This document shows, one piece after another, positions 17,487 through 25,634 of a DNA stretch of 64,000 nucleotides. The stretch covers positions 109,852-173,851 of the forward strand of contig CALZBJ010000004.1 of NCBI GenBank assembly GCA_945619025.1, in the 5' to 3' direction. Position numbers and translations under genes: made by a program. The notes under the pieces were generated by a model. It did not search any database, was not told the origin of the DNA, and saw only the letters and a list, made by a program, of their open reading frames with translations. Source of the DNA: CALZBJ01 sp945619025 (lineage in GTDB: Bacteria; Pseudomonadota; Gammaproteobacteria; Cardiobacteriales; Wohlfahrtiimonadaceae). Position 1 is the stretch's first letter; every line of letters starts with the position of its first letter.

Positions 17487-18452
17487 ATGACGATCGAGCT
17501 TGAGCGCGCCCTTTTTTTAGCGCTAGCAGAGCAATCATCGCTCTCATTGCCAAAATGGTGTGAAGCGCAGGGCATCTCATATGAGGTGGGCGAGAAGGTG
17601 TTTGATACGATTCAAGCTCAAGGCGGATTTTATACGCGAGAGGGCGAGTGGATTGATCGTATCTCTCCCTATACGCCGCTCAATCAAGAGGCGATTATTA
17701 CTCGTCTCCAAGCTTGTGAGATTCCGGTGGCGGTTGAGGTGCTTTTTGATACCGATTCCACCAATAAAGCAGTGCTCGCCGTTGATCCGCTCGATTCTGC
17801 GGCGCTCTGTGTGGCGGAAAAGCAGAGTTCAGGCCGCGGCCGGCAAGGTCGTGAGTGGAGCTCTCCCCTTGGGCGAAGTCTCTATTTTTCGCTACGCTAT
17901 CCCTTTAAGCTTGATGATTATGCGCGTTTAAGTCCGCTTAGCCTGCAGGTTGGCATGGATTTAGTGGAAGTCTTGCGCGCGTTTGGGATTGATGCAAATC
18001 TTAAATGGCCCAACGATATTTGGGTTAAAGGGGAAAAGCTCGCCGGTATTTTGCTCGAAACGTTCCCCCGAGAAGGGAGCGTGATGGTTGTGATGGGAAT
18101 TGGTCTTAATAATCACACCATGCGGGAAACCCTTTCGGCAAGTTATAATGCGACTTCCTGTGAAATGTTGTTAGGTACGCCCCTTGATCGCAATTCTATG
18201 GCAGCGCTGTTGGCACAAAAACTGTATGAAAGTTGCGAGCGCATCGCGCATGGTGAATCGCTCCGGATTGATGAACGTTGGCCCGATTATAGTGCGCTAT
18301 TAAATACCCGAGTGAAGGTGATCTTTGGGGATTCCGTCATCTATGGGCAAGAACTTGGCGTTGATGGGGATGGGGCACTTCAATTTATGGATGAGGATGG
18401 CAAACTTCATTCGATCTATTCAGGGGAATTATCGCTGCGCCCGGCGGAATAA
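17487..18452 (+). CDS. birA: Biotin--[acetyl-CoA-carboxylase] ligase BirA
   Basis: BirA activates biotin to biotinyl-AMP and attaches it to the BCCP subunit of acetyl-CoA carboxylase; E. coli-type proteins also repress the bio operon. The catalytic domain shows SSGRGRQGREWSSPLGRSLYFSLRY, LKWPNDIWVKGEKLAGILLE and the C-terminal SH3-like part. The N-terminal 60 residues are compatible with a winged helix, so a bifunctional regulator is likely, though the helix-turn-helix is weakly conserved. I start at the ATG at 17487 behind GAGGAG (321 residues, exactly E. coli length); an in-frame ATG at 17448 overlaps the terminator. Confidence 0.9.
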   Translation: MTIELERALFLALAEQSSLSLPKWCEAQGISYEVGEKVFDTIQAQGGFYTREGEWIDRISPYTPLNQEAIITRLQACEIPVAVEVLFDTDSTNKAVLAVDPLDSAALCVAEKQSSGRGRQGREWSSPLGRSLYFSLRYPFKLDDYARLSPLSLQVGMDLVEVLRAFGIDANLKWPNDIWVKGEKLAGILLETFPREGSVMVVMGIGLNNHTMRETLSASYNATSCEMLLGTPLDRNSMAALLAQKLYESCERIAHGESLRIDERWPDYSALLNTRVKVIFGDSVIYGQELGVDGDGALQFMDEDGKLHSIYSGELSLRPAE

Positions 18453-18478
18453 AATACCCTCAAATCAACAGCAATAAA

Positions 18479-18530
18479 AAAAGCCTCATCTGCGGTTTAA
18501 AATGAATCCAATCGCAGCGAGGCTTTTCTA
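18479..18530. terminator. Bidirectional terminator between convergent genes
   Basis: AAGCCTC and CTGCG pair with CGCAG and GAGGCTT across an 18-base loop, flanked by A residues on the left and T residues on the right. It can serve birA on the plus strand and the large exported-protein gene on the minus strand. Confidence 0.8.
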
Positions 18531-18559
18531 TTTACGGCTCTGTTTAGGGTTACTGATTT

Positions 18560-21500
18560 TTATTTACAACGAAGGCTAATTACACGTCCTTGGCGGTAGA
18601 CCACGGTACAATTTTGCCCGTTACGGTAATTGCTGCAGTAGTTCGCACCCATGGAGACGTTACCGACTTGGCAGCCCATAATTTGGCCGGATTTGTTGCG
18701 AACGATCTTCAATTTGCCGGAGGTTGAGAGGCTCTTATTGGGCGCTGAGCTTAAAATCCCTTCTTCTTGGTTGCCTTTTTCCAGTTTCGGCATAGTGCCT
18801 TTTGGAGCAGAGCCACGGCTTGCTGCTTGCCCTTGAACCGCTTGTGGAGCACGCTGATTGCTAATGGCGCGTTTTTTATTCGCCTCATTTTTCAGCTCAA
18901 TTAAAATGTCAGCGGTAATCACATCGCTTACCGGCATTTTCTTACTGGTCAAGAAGGTATGCAGTTGCTTTTTCGTATTCGGGCCCATTTTTCCATCCGG
19001 TTTAATGGAATACCCCAGTTGCTGTAGGTATGACTGGCCTTTTTTAAGTGCAGCTTCTTCTAAGAAGGGCATCAACGCTTCATTGACGTGGGTGCCTGCC
19101 AGTAATTTTTCCTGTTGACGGAAACGGCGCACTGCATTTTGCGTTGCCGGGCCATCGACGCCATCGGCTTTCCCGGTGAGGAGATTGAGTCCAATGAGAT
19201 AAGCTTGCGCGGTTTGAAGGCGCTCTTCTTCCGCTTTCGCAGATTTTAATTCAGCGAGATAATCATCGCTGAGGGTTGTGCCCGCAAGTCCATCAATGGC
19301 AACGAGCATAAACGGAATGTCGAGCTCATCATTGACGGGAATCCCGCTACGCTCTTTCAGTTCGCGGACGGCGCGTTTGGTTTTAGGGCCGAGTGATCCG
19401 GTCGGGTCATCCTCCATATAGCCCTCTTTTTTGAGGAAGCGCTGGAAGGTATTGATCACCTCGCGGGTTAAACGGCGTTCGGTATCGCCGCCGATTTTGC
19501 CATCGATCTGAAGATGATAGCGCGCTTGGAAACGTTTAACCGCTTCGTCTGTTGCCGGGCCCTCTTTTCCGTCGATCACTTCAATATAGTCGCCGGTGTA
19601 AGCAAGCATCAATTGTTGCAAGGTGAGCTTATCGCTGCCGCCGGGTTTATAGCCTTTAATCTGAATGCCCTCGCGCTCAAAGAACACAGCGAGATCTTTG
19701 TCGGTGGGATTTAAGTCATCGACGTTATAGAGCACCATTAAAAAGAGCGGCGATAAAAGACCGGTTTCGGGGAGCTTTTTCGAGGCTTCATAGGCGCGGA
19801 TTGCGCTCCGCGTTCCGGGACCATTGAGTCCATCAACATCGCCCTCATAAAAGCCTTTTTCTTTTAAGCGCGCCTGCACTTTTTTACGCACATCTTTTTC
19901 AAGACGGGTTTCCCATTTAGGGGCAAGTTTTCCGGTGGGTTCAACGCCGATGGAGGTTTCATACGAGGTGATCCCTTCACGGGTTTGCGGACCCATCGCG
20001 CCATCGAGCGCGTAGGGGAAGTGCCCCATGATGCGCAGCCATACTTGGCGATTTAAGAGAGTGTTGGAGTGCGCATCAAAGATGGTTTTTTTGATCTCAT
20101 CGATCGAATGCTCAAACTCGGTAAGACGTGGTGTTTCATCGGTTTCTTCATCGTCTGACGCTTCACTGATGGGGTTTTCATCGACCTCATCGACCTCATC
20201 TAGATCGCCGACGAGATGAATAATTTTCTCTGTTTCCGCATCTTCTTCCTCTTCGAGCGCTTCAATGGACTCGATCTCGGTAAGAGAGGTGTCGGTTTCC
20301 GCTTGTTTTTCAGGAATCGGGGTTAGTGTCACAGGCTCTTCTGGCGTTGCCGTCTCTGATGTTACCGTTTCTGCGTTAGCGGTTAAATTAGTTGCGTTTG
20401 ATTCACTCGGAGCGGTTTGAGGAGTGACCTCTGTTGACTCATCACTCTCTGCGCGGGCGACAGGAATTGGGGTGGGCGCCGTTGGGACGCTTGAAACATT
20501 GGCGTTTTTTTGCGTCGCGGTTGATCTATCGGCTTCTGCGATCGGGGTTTTCTTAAAACGTACGCCGTAATCAATGAGCTCTTTATCTCTAAAGAGGAAC
20601 ATGAGCAGGCGGGGCGATAGATTGCCGAGCTCATCGAGTCCGTGGAAACGCTCGTAAGCAATGGTTGCCGCGCGAGTGCTAAAATTATTGACCCCATTGA
20701 CATCATCGTGATAAAAATCGAGCTGTTTGAGGCGTTTTTGCAGTTTTTTGCGCACCTCTTTTTCAAGCGGGACTTCCCATTTGGTGTCGGGAATTCCTGT
20801 CGGCTTTTGCCCGATATGCGCTTGGTAATCACGAATGGCACTGCGAGTTGTTGGCCCCGTCATACCATCGACTTTATGGTCAAAAAAGCCGATGATTTTG
20901 AGCCAGGTTTGAATCGTGAGAATTTTATTGGAGGGCGCGTTATTAACCACCGCATCGATCTTATTGAGCACCAGCGTTTGGGTCTCTGGATCGAGCTTTT
21001 CATTGGTGGTGTGATTGAGATAACGAATCGAGACCTCATCGGGCGGAAGATTACCATTTTTAGAGAGGCGGGCTTCCGCTTGCGCTTTTTGAGTGAGCGA
21101 GGCATCGGCCGCTTCCACTAAATCCGCATCCGAAACAGCGCCCAGTTGAAGATCCTCTGGGGGAAGATCATATTCCTCCTCAATTTCTACCTCAAGGGTC
21201 TCAGAGCCACGCTCTTTCATAAGGCCTTGCGCGGTCTCTTTAAGGAGGCGGAAGGTCGCATAATTCATCTGCGGGATATTTTGATACGCACCGGCAAAAT
21301 TATCGAGTGCTGATACGGTATCGCGATCGAGAAGGCCTGAGAGTTTCAGGTCCTCGCCCATGCTGTTTAAAAGACGTTGCGCCTCTTTAATCGCCTCTTC
21401 TTCAAGTCCTTCAAACCAATCGGGGGTAATCCGATTGTTCGCTTCGAAATTTTTTGCTGATTTATAGGCAATGACGCTCTGTTGGATCGATGGATTGAAA

Positions 21501-21817
21501 ACGCCGGCAAAATTATCGACGGGATAGTCAAGAAGATTGAGCCAATGCTGCATCTTTTGAATGAGCACCGTATTAACGCCTGACCGCACGCCGTGCTGTC
21601 TCAGCCAGCGCACCACTTCCGGATCATTCTCGATCATAGCGTAATCGAGCAGGGTAAACCCAAGATCATCTCGGTAGGCAAGCTCATCGAGGCTAAGCGC
21701 ACTTAAGGCCCCGATATCGCCTTTGACAGCAAGTTTTGGCGCGTTTTCCGCAAATCCTTGTTGTACTGAGAGGGAGAGTAGTGAAGCGGTCAGTAGTGTT
21801 AATAGGCGTTTCTTCAT
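18560..21817 (-). CDS. Large exported protein of repeated peptidoglycan-binding-like domains
   Basis: The 1085-residue product has a Sec signal peptide (MKKRLLTLLTASLLSLSVQQGFA) and then a short ankyrin-like segment (FTLLDYAMIENDPEVVRWLRQHG, about 55-77). The rest is largely a series of units resembling the PG_binding_1 fold (patterns such as DGxxGPxTRxAIRxYQ). They seem to occur as about five two-domain blocks of roughly 110-120 residues. Blocks two and three share the linker KWExxLEKxVRKKxQxRLK. An acidic Ser/Thr/Glu/Pro-rich region (about 430-570) separates them. The C-terminal 50 residues have four cysteines and a GNVSMGANYC element. No catalytic domain is visible. It follows mnmG by 16 bases on the same strand. 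A role in wall anchoring or envelope organisation is inference. Confidence 0.8.
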   Translation of the reverse strand: MKKRLLTLLTASLLSLSVQQGFAENAPKLAVKGDIGALSALSLDELAYRDDLGFTLLDYAMIENDPEVVRWLRQHGVRSGVNTVLIQKMQHWLNLLDYPVDNFAGVFNPSIQQSVIAYKSAKNFEANNRITPDWFEGLEEEAIKEAQRLLNSMGEDLKLSGLLDRDTVSALDNFAGAYQNIPQMNYATFRLLKETAQGLMKERGSETLEVEIEEEYDLPPEDLQLGAVSDADLVEAADASLTQKAQAEARLSKNGNLPPDEVSIRYLNHTTNEKLDPETQTLVLNKIDAVVNNAPSNKILTIQTWLKIIGFFDHKVDGMTGPTTRSAIRDYQAHIGQKPTGIPDTKWEVPLEKEVRKKLQKRLKQLDFYHDDVNGVNNFSTRAATIAYERFHGLDELGNLSPRLLMFLFRDKELIDYGVRFKKTPIAEADRSTATQKNANVSSVPTAPTPIPVARAESDESTEVTPQTAPSESNATNLTANAETVTSETATPEEPVTLTPIPEKQAETDTSLTEIESIEALEEEEDAETEKIIHLVGDLDEVDEVDENPISEASDDEETDETPRLTEFEHSIDEIKKTIFDAHSNTLLNRQVWLRIMGHFPYALDGAMGPQTREGITSYETSIGVEPTGKLAPKWETRLEKDVRKKVQARLKEKGFYEGDVDGLNGPGTRSAIRAYEASKKLPETGLLSPLFLMVLYNVDDLNPTDKDLAVFFEREGIQIKGYKPGGSDKLTLQQLMLAYTGDYIEVIDGKEGPATDEAVKRFQARYHLQIDGKIGGDTERRLTREVINTFQRFLKKEGYMEDDPTGSLGPKTKRAVRELKERSGIPVNDELDIPFMLVAIDGLAGTTLSDDYLAELKSAKAEEERLQTAQAYLIGLNLLTGKADGVDGPATQNAVRRFRQQEKLLAGTHVNEALMPFLEEAALKKGQSYLQQLGYSIKPDGKMGPNTKKQLHTFLTSKKMPVSDVITADILIELKNEANKKRAISNQRAPQAVQGQAASRGSAPKGTMPKLEKGNQEEGILSSAPNKSLSTSGKLKIVRNKSGQIMGCQVGNVSMGANYCSNYRNGQNCTVVYRQGRVISLRCK

Positions 21818-21833
21818 TATAAATCCATTATCC

Positions 21834-23729
21834 TTATTTCACCGTAGGGAGGCGTCCTTTGCGAAGGTGCACTAAAAGAAGCGATACCGCCGTAGGGGTG
21901 ACGCCTTGAATGCGTGAAGCTTGTCCGAGGGTTTCAGGCTGCGCAGTTGCGAGCTTTTCTTGAATCTCAGCAGACAGTCCTTTAATCGCGTGATAGTCGA
22001 TATTGGCTGGCAATGGCGCATTTTCAAAGCGTTGATTGCGTTCAATATCATCAAGCCCGCGATTAATATACCCCTCATATTTTGCCTGAATTTCAATTTT
22101 TTGTAATACATCCGCAGAATATTGGTGAAGGGGTTGACCTTCCTCAAGCGCCATCAGATGCTCAAGATGCACTTGCGGACGTTTTAACAGGTGAAGCGCT
22201 TTGATATTTTGCGAGAGGGAGACGCCGGTCTCTTCTTGGATCGTTTTCCCAGAATCGGTGCGAATGTCGATGAGCCAATCCTTCATAAATTGGTCAGCTT
22301 GTGCAATCGCTTCCTCTTTCTCTTCAAATTTCTGCCAACGATAATCATCGACAAGCCCGAGCTCTCGGCCAATTGGCGTTAAGCGTTGGTCGGCATTATC
22401 TTCACGGAGAAGCAGGCGATATTCCGCGCGCGAGGTAAACATGCGGTACGGCTCTTTCACCCCGAGCGAGATGAGATCATCGATCATAACGCCAATGTAG
22501 GATTCATGACGCTGTGGATACCACGCCTCTTTTTCCAGATAACGGCGCGCCGCATTTAAGCCCGCGAGTAGTCCTTGAGCTGCCGCCTCTTCATAACCGG
22601 TGGTTCCGTTAATTTGGCCGGCAAAGTAGAGGTTGTCGATCGCTTTGGTTTCAAGGGTGTATTTCAGATCGCGCGGATCGTAGAAATCATACTCAATGGC
22701 GTATCCAGGACGGGTGATGTGCGCGTTTTCAAGCCCTTCAATGCTGTGAACAAGCTCAATTTGCACATCAAACGGAAGGCTCGTCGAGATTCCATTGGGG
22801 TAATATTCGTGGGTATCTAAGCCTTCCGGTTCTAAAAATACATGATGACGATCTTTATCGGCAAACTTCATGATTTTATCTTCCACCGACGGGCAGTAAC
22901 GCGGGCCAATGCCTTCAATCGTCGCATTATCGGCATACATCGGTGAACGATCAAGACCGCCGCGAATAATTTCGTGGGTGCGCGGATTGGTATAGGTGGT
23001 GTAGCAGGGCACTTGCGTTGGGTGCTGCGACACATCGCCTAAGAAGGAGAAGACCGGCGCCGGATCATCACCGGGCTGAATATCCATATTGGAAAAGTCG
23101 ATGGTTTTTCCGTCAATGCGCGGTGGGGTTCCGGTTTTTAAACGGCCTTTACGGAGTTTCATCTCGGCAAGTTTATGCGCAAGGGAGATCGATGGAGGAT
23201 CGCCCATGCGTCCGCCTGAATAGTTCTCCATTCCCACGTGAATCAGGCCAGAGAGGAACGTTCCTGCGGTTAAAACGACCGTTGAGCTATGAAAGCGAAT
23301 GCCGGTTTGAGTAACAACGCCGCAGGCACGATCGCCCTCTAAAATAATATCGTCCGCTGCTTGTTGGAAGATATAGAGATTGGGCTGATTTTCTAAGATC
23401 GAGCGGATCGCTTGTTTGTAGAGCGTTCGGTCCGCTTGGGCGCGAGTTGATCGCACCGCCGGGCCTTTTGAGGCGTTTAGCGTTCTAAATTGAATGCCGG
23501 CATGATCGGTAGCAATCGCCATGGCGCCGCCAAGTGCGTCAATTTCGCGGACGATCTGCCCTTTCCCGATACCACCAATGGCTGGGTTGCAGCTCAGTTG
23601 GCCGAGGGTTTCAATATTGTGTGTCAAAAGGAGTGTGGGGACGCCAAGTCTTGCTGAGGCAAGGGCCGCTTCTGTCCCTGCGTGGCCGCCGCCGATGACG
23701 ATCACCCCAAAATGTTTAGGATAGTCCAT
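21834..23729 (-). CDS. mnmG: tRNA uridine-5-carboxymethylaminomethyl modification enzyme MnmG
   Basis: MnmG (GidA) with MnmE installs the cmnm5 group on U34 of certain tRNAs, using FAD, NADH and methylene-THF. The FAD dinucleotide-binding motif GGGHAGTEAALASARLG is at about 13-29. SCNPAIGGIGKGQIVREIDALGG, GTPPRIDGKTIDF and the C-terminal MnmE-interacting domain (IQGVTPTAVSLLLVHLRKG) are intact. The length of 631 residues is normal. It is separated from rsmG and in opposite orientation, unlike the common mnmG-rsmG pairing, and is followed by the large repeat protein. Confidence 0.97.
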   Translation of the reverse strand: MDYPKHFGVIVIGGGHAGTEAALASARLGVPTLLLTHNIETLGQLSCNPAIGGIGKGQIVREIDALGGAMAIATDHAGIQFRTLNASKGPAVRSTRAQADRTLYKQAIRSILENQPNLYIFQQAADDIILEGDRACGVVTQTGIRFHSSTVVLTAGTFLSGLIHVGMENYSGGRMGDPPSISLAHKLAEMKLRKGRLKTGTPPRIDGKTIDFSNMDIQPGDDPAPVFSFLGDVSQHPTQVPCYTTYTNPRTHEIIRGGLDRSPMYADNATIEGIGPRYCPSVEDKIMKFADKDRHHVFLEPEGLDTHEYYPNGISTSLPFDVQIELVHSIEGLENAHITRPGYAIEYDFYDPRDLKYTLETKAIDNLYFAGQINGTTGYEEAAAQGLLAGLNAARRYLEKEAWYPQRHESYIGVMIDDLISLGVKEPYRMFTSRAEYRLLLREDNADQRLTPIGRELGLVDDYRWQKFEEKEEAIAQADQFMKDWLIDIRTDSGKTIQEETGVSLSQNIKALHLLKRPQVHLEHLMALEEGQPLHQYSADVLQKIEIQAKYEGYINRGLDDIERNQRFENAPLPANIDYHAIKGLSAEIQEKLATAQPETLGQASRIQGVTPTAVSLLLVHLRKGRLPTVK

Positions 23730-23781
23730 TTTTAATTATGTAATCTGAGTGAGAATAAAGAATTATTATAATACAAAAAGC

Positions 23782-23812
23782 AAATAAGACCGAATCAGTC
23801 GGTCTTATTTTT
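23782..23812 (-). terminator. Terminator hairpin between ialB-like gene and mnmG
   Basis: AAATAAGACCGA and TCGGTCTTATTT form a perfect 12-bp stem with a 5-base loop. On the minus strand it is followed by a broken T run, so it probably ends the IalB-like transcript and insulates mnmG. Confidence 0.8.
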
Positions 23813-23885
23813 CATAAGTGACAGGCGAATTGCTCCATCCTGCCAGCGTTTATTTTAGTCTAGATTGATCGTTTCGTGGGCAATC

Positions 23886-24461
23886 TTATTTTGCTTTACC
23901 CATACGTTTTTGAAGATCATCATAGGCTGCGGTGAATCCTTTCATCGATACTTTAAGTTTAAGCTCTTGTAAGCCTTTGCCTAAAAGATCGTGGTTGTAG
24001 CTAAGATTCATCGTGTTTGATTTTTTAAGAGAAGCAACGATTTCGTCTGTCGCAAGAGGAAGCCCTGTGATACAGCCATCGTTTAAGCAGCGCTCAAAGT
24101 AGAGTTGTTCGATTTTATCTTTTCCAAGCTCTAACGGTTTACCGTCGATATTGATGCCCATCCCCGGAAGTAAAAGCGTGCCAGGAAGCGCCGTTAAAAT
24201 AAGGGTAGGTTGATCTTGGATATAGATCACCGATGCGCGCGCTGCGTCGATCTCTTGACCACCTTGTGGGGTTTCCACTTTAGTGGTGGTACCGGTTGTG
24301 ATAATGCAGTCGCGGACTTCTTTCGCCTCATCAATTAGATGACAGGTAATCATCCAGTCACCGTGTTTTTGTTGATATTCAAGCTGAGGTTGAGTTTGCG
24401 CCATTGCTTGCGAGCTCATTAACACAGCAGCACTTAATCCAAATAGAATTTTCTTTAACAT
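23886..24461 (-). CDS. Invasion-associated locus B (IalB)-like periplasmic protein
   Basis: The 191-residue protein has a signal peptide (MLKKILFGLSAAVLMSSQAMA) and a single IalB-like domain. Family features are the start HGDWMITC with a second cysteine in RDCIIT, the ERCLNDGCITG pair, and a C-terminal amphipathic helix. The four cysteines suggest two disulfides in the periplasm. IalB proteins affect host-cell entry in Bartonella, but homologues are widespread and the molecular function is unknown. I start at the second Met (24461); the first Met at 24479 would put six extra residues before the signal peptide and has a poorer ribosome site. Confidence 0.82.
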   Translation of the reverse strand: MLKKILFGLSAAVLMSSQAMAQTQPQLEYQQKHGDWMITCHLIDEAKEVRDCIITTGTTTKVETPQGGQEIDAARASVIYIQDQPTLILTALPGTLLLPGMGINIDGKPLELGKDKIEQLYFERCLNDGCITGLPLATDEIVASLKKSNTMNLSYNHDLLGKGLQELKLKVSMKGFTAAYDDLQKRMGKAK

Positions 24462-24642
24462 CGCTAACCTAATCTCCATTGATAATTTATGTAAAAGTAT
24501 CGAATCAGTGTAATATAAATTGAGACAAAATCAAAGGAAAAGCGCGGGTTTTTCGTCGATATTTAATGCCGTACGCCCTATTTTAGTGTAGAGTATAGGG
24601 GAATTATTGGATCGTTTTAGAGTAATCGTTAGATAGAGGCTT

Positions 24643-25296
24643 ATGGACAGTATAGACGAACGGAATAGGGATGGTTTAGGAACGCTTTTTGTAATCTCAT
24701 CGCCCTCAGGGGGCGGTAAAACAACGTTGGTGAATCAATTAATTGATCAGACCGATTATGTTGAGCGCGTGGTAACGCACACAACGCGGGCGCCAAGAGC
24801 GGGAGAGATCGACGGCGAGCATTATCATTTCGTCTCAGTGGAAGAATTTAAAGCGCTTATCGAACAAGATGGGTTTTATGAGTATGCAGAGGTGTTTGGC
24901 AATTACTACGGCACGTCTAAAAAGGCGGTAGAAGCGAAGACTCGCGAAGGGAAAGATGTGGTGCTCGTGATCGATTGGCAAGGCGCTAAATCGATCAAAG
25001 CAATTATGCCCGAAGCGGTATTAATCTTTATTATGCCTCCTTCGCTTGAAACCCTCCGCGCACGGCTCATTCACCGGAATTTAGATAGCGAAGCGATTGT
25101 CGAAAAAAGAATGGAAGATGCGGTGAATCAAATCAAACATTACCGCAGTTTTGATTATGTCATTGTCAATGATGATTTCGACCTTGCGCTCTCTGAATTA
25201 AAAGGGATTTTCCACACCAATCGCCTTCGCCTTAAATATCAAGTGGTGAAAGAAGCGGCGCTATTAAAATCATTATTTGCTGATGAAGCAGAATAG
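24643..25296 (+). CDS. gmk: Guanylate kinase
   Basis: Guanylate kinase phosphorylates GMP to GDP with ATP. The P-loop SPSGGGKTTL is at about 20-29, followed by the GMP-binding TRAPRAGEIDGEHYHFVS and FGNYYGTSK, and IDWQGAKSIK. The length of 217 residues is typical. The ATG at 24643 has AGAGG five bases upstream. gmk-rpoZ-spoT is a classic gammaproteobacterial order. Confidence 0.96.
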   Translation: MDSIDERNRDGLGTLFVISSPSGGGKTTLVNQLIDQTDYVERVVTHTTRAPRAGEIDGEHYHFVSVEEFKALIEQDGFYEYAEVFGNYYGTSKKAVEAKTREGKDVVLVIDWQGAKSIKAIMPEAVLIFIMPPSLETLRARLIHRNLDSEAIVEKRMEDAVNQIKHYRSFDYVIVNDDFDLALSELKGIFHTNRLRLKYQVVKEAALLKSLFADEAE

Positions 25297-25302
25297 ATCA
25301 TC

Positions 25303-25308
25303 TATAAT
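25303..25308 (+). promoter_or_regulatory. Candidate -10 element for rpoZ-spoT
   Basis: A perfect TATAAT lies seven bases after the gmk stop, about 70 bases before rpoZ. No good -35 at 16-18 bases upstream was seen, so this is only a candidate internal promoter. Confidence 0.35.
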
Positions 25309-25375
25309 GAACCGTATTGTTCGTAATATGATCTTAATTAACGTTAATTTTTAGTTGTTTAAAGGAAGTAAAAGT

Positions 25376-25618
25376 ATGGCAAGAGTCACGGTCGAAGATT
25401 GTTTAGGACGTGTAGATAACCGTTTCCAACTCGTATTAGTTGCGGCAAAGCGCGCACGACAAATTAGTAATGGGGCAGAGCCTCGTATCGACGGTGTACC
25501 CCACGGTGCAAAACCGACTGTAGTCGCACTTCGTGAAATCGCAGGCGGCGCAATTAGTCCTGACGAAATCAAAGTACTTGCAAAAGAAGAAGCTGCGTCT
25601 GCCGCATTTGCTGACTAA
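25376..25618 (+). CDS. rpoZ: RNA polymerase omega subunit
   Basis: Omega is the small subunit that folds and stabilises the beta-prime subunit of RNA polymerase and, in E. coli, forms part of a ppGpp site. The 80-residue protein starts ARVTVEDCLGRVDNRFQLVLVAAKRARQ, the defining omega sequence, with the TVVALREIA segment following. The ATG at 25376 has AAAGGAAG upstream; a TTG seven codons earlier is less likely. It precedes spoT by 16 bases. Confidence 0.96.
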   Translation: MARVTVEDCLGRVDNRFQLVLVAAKRARQISNGAEPRIDGVPHGAKPTVVALREIAGGAISPDEIKVLAKEEAASAAFAD

Positions 25619-25634
25619 GTAAAAGGGCTACGCA

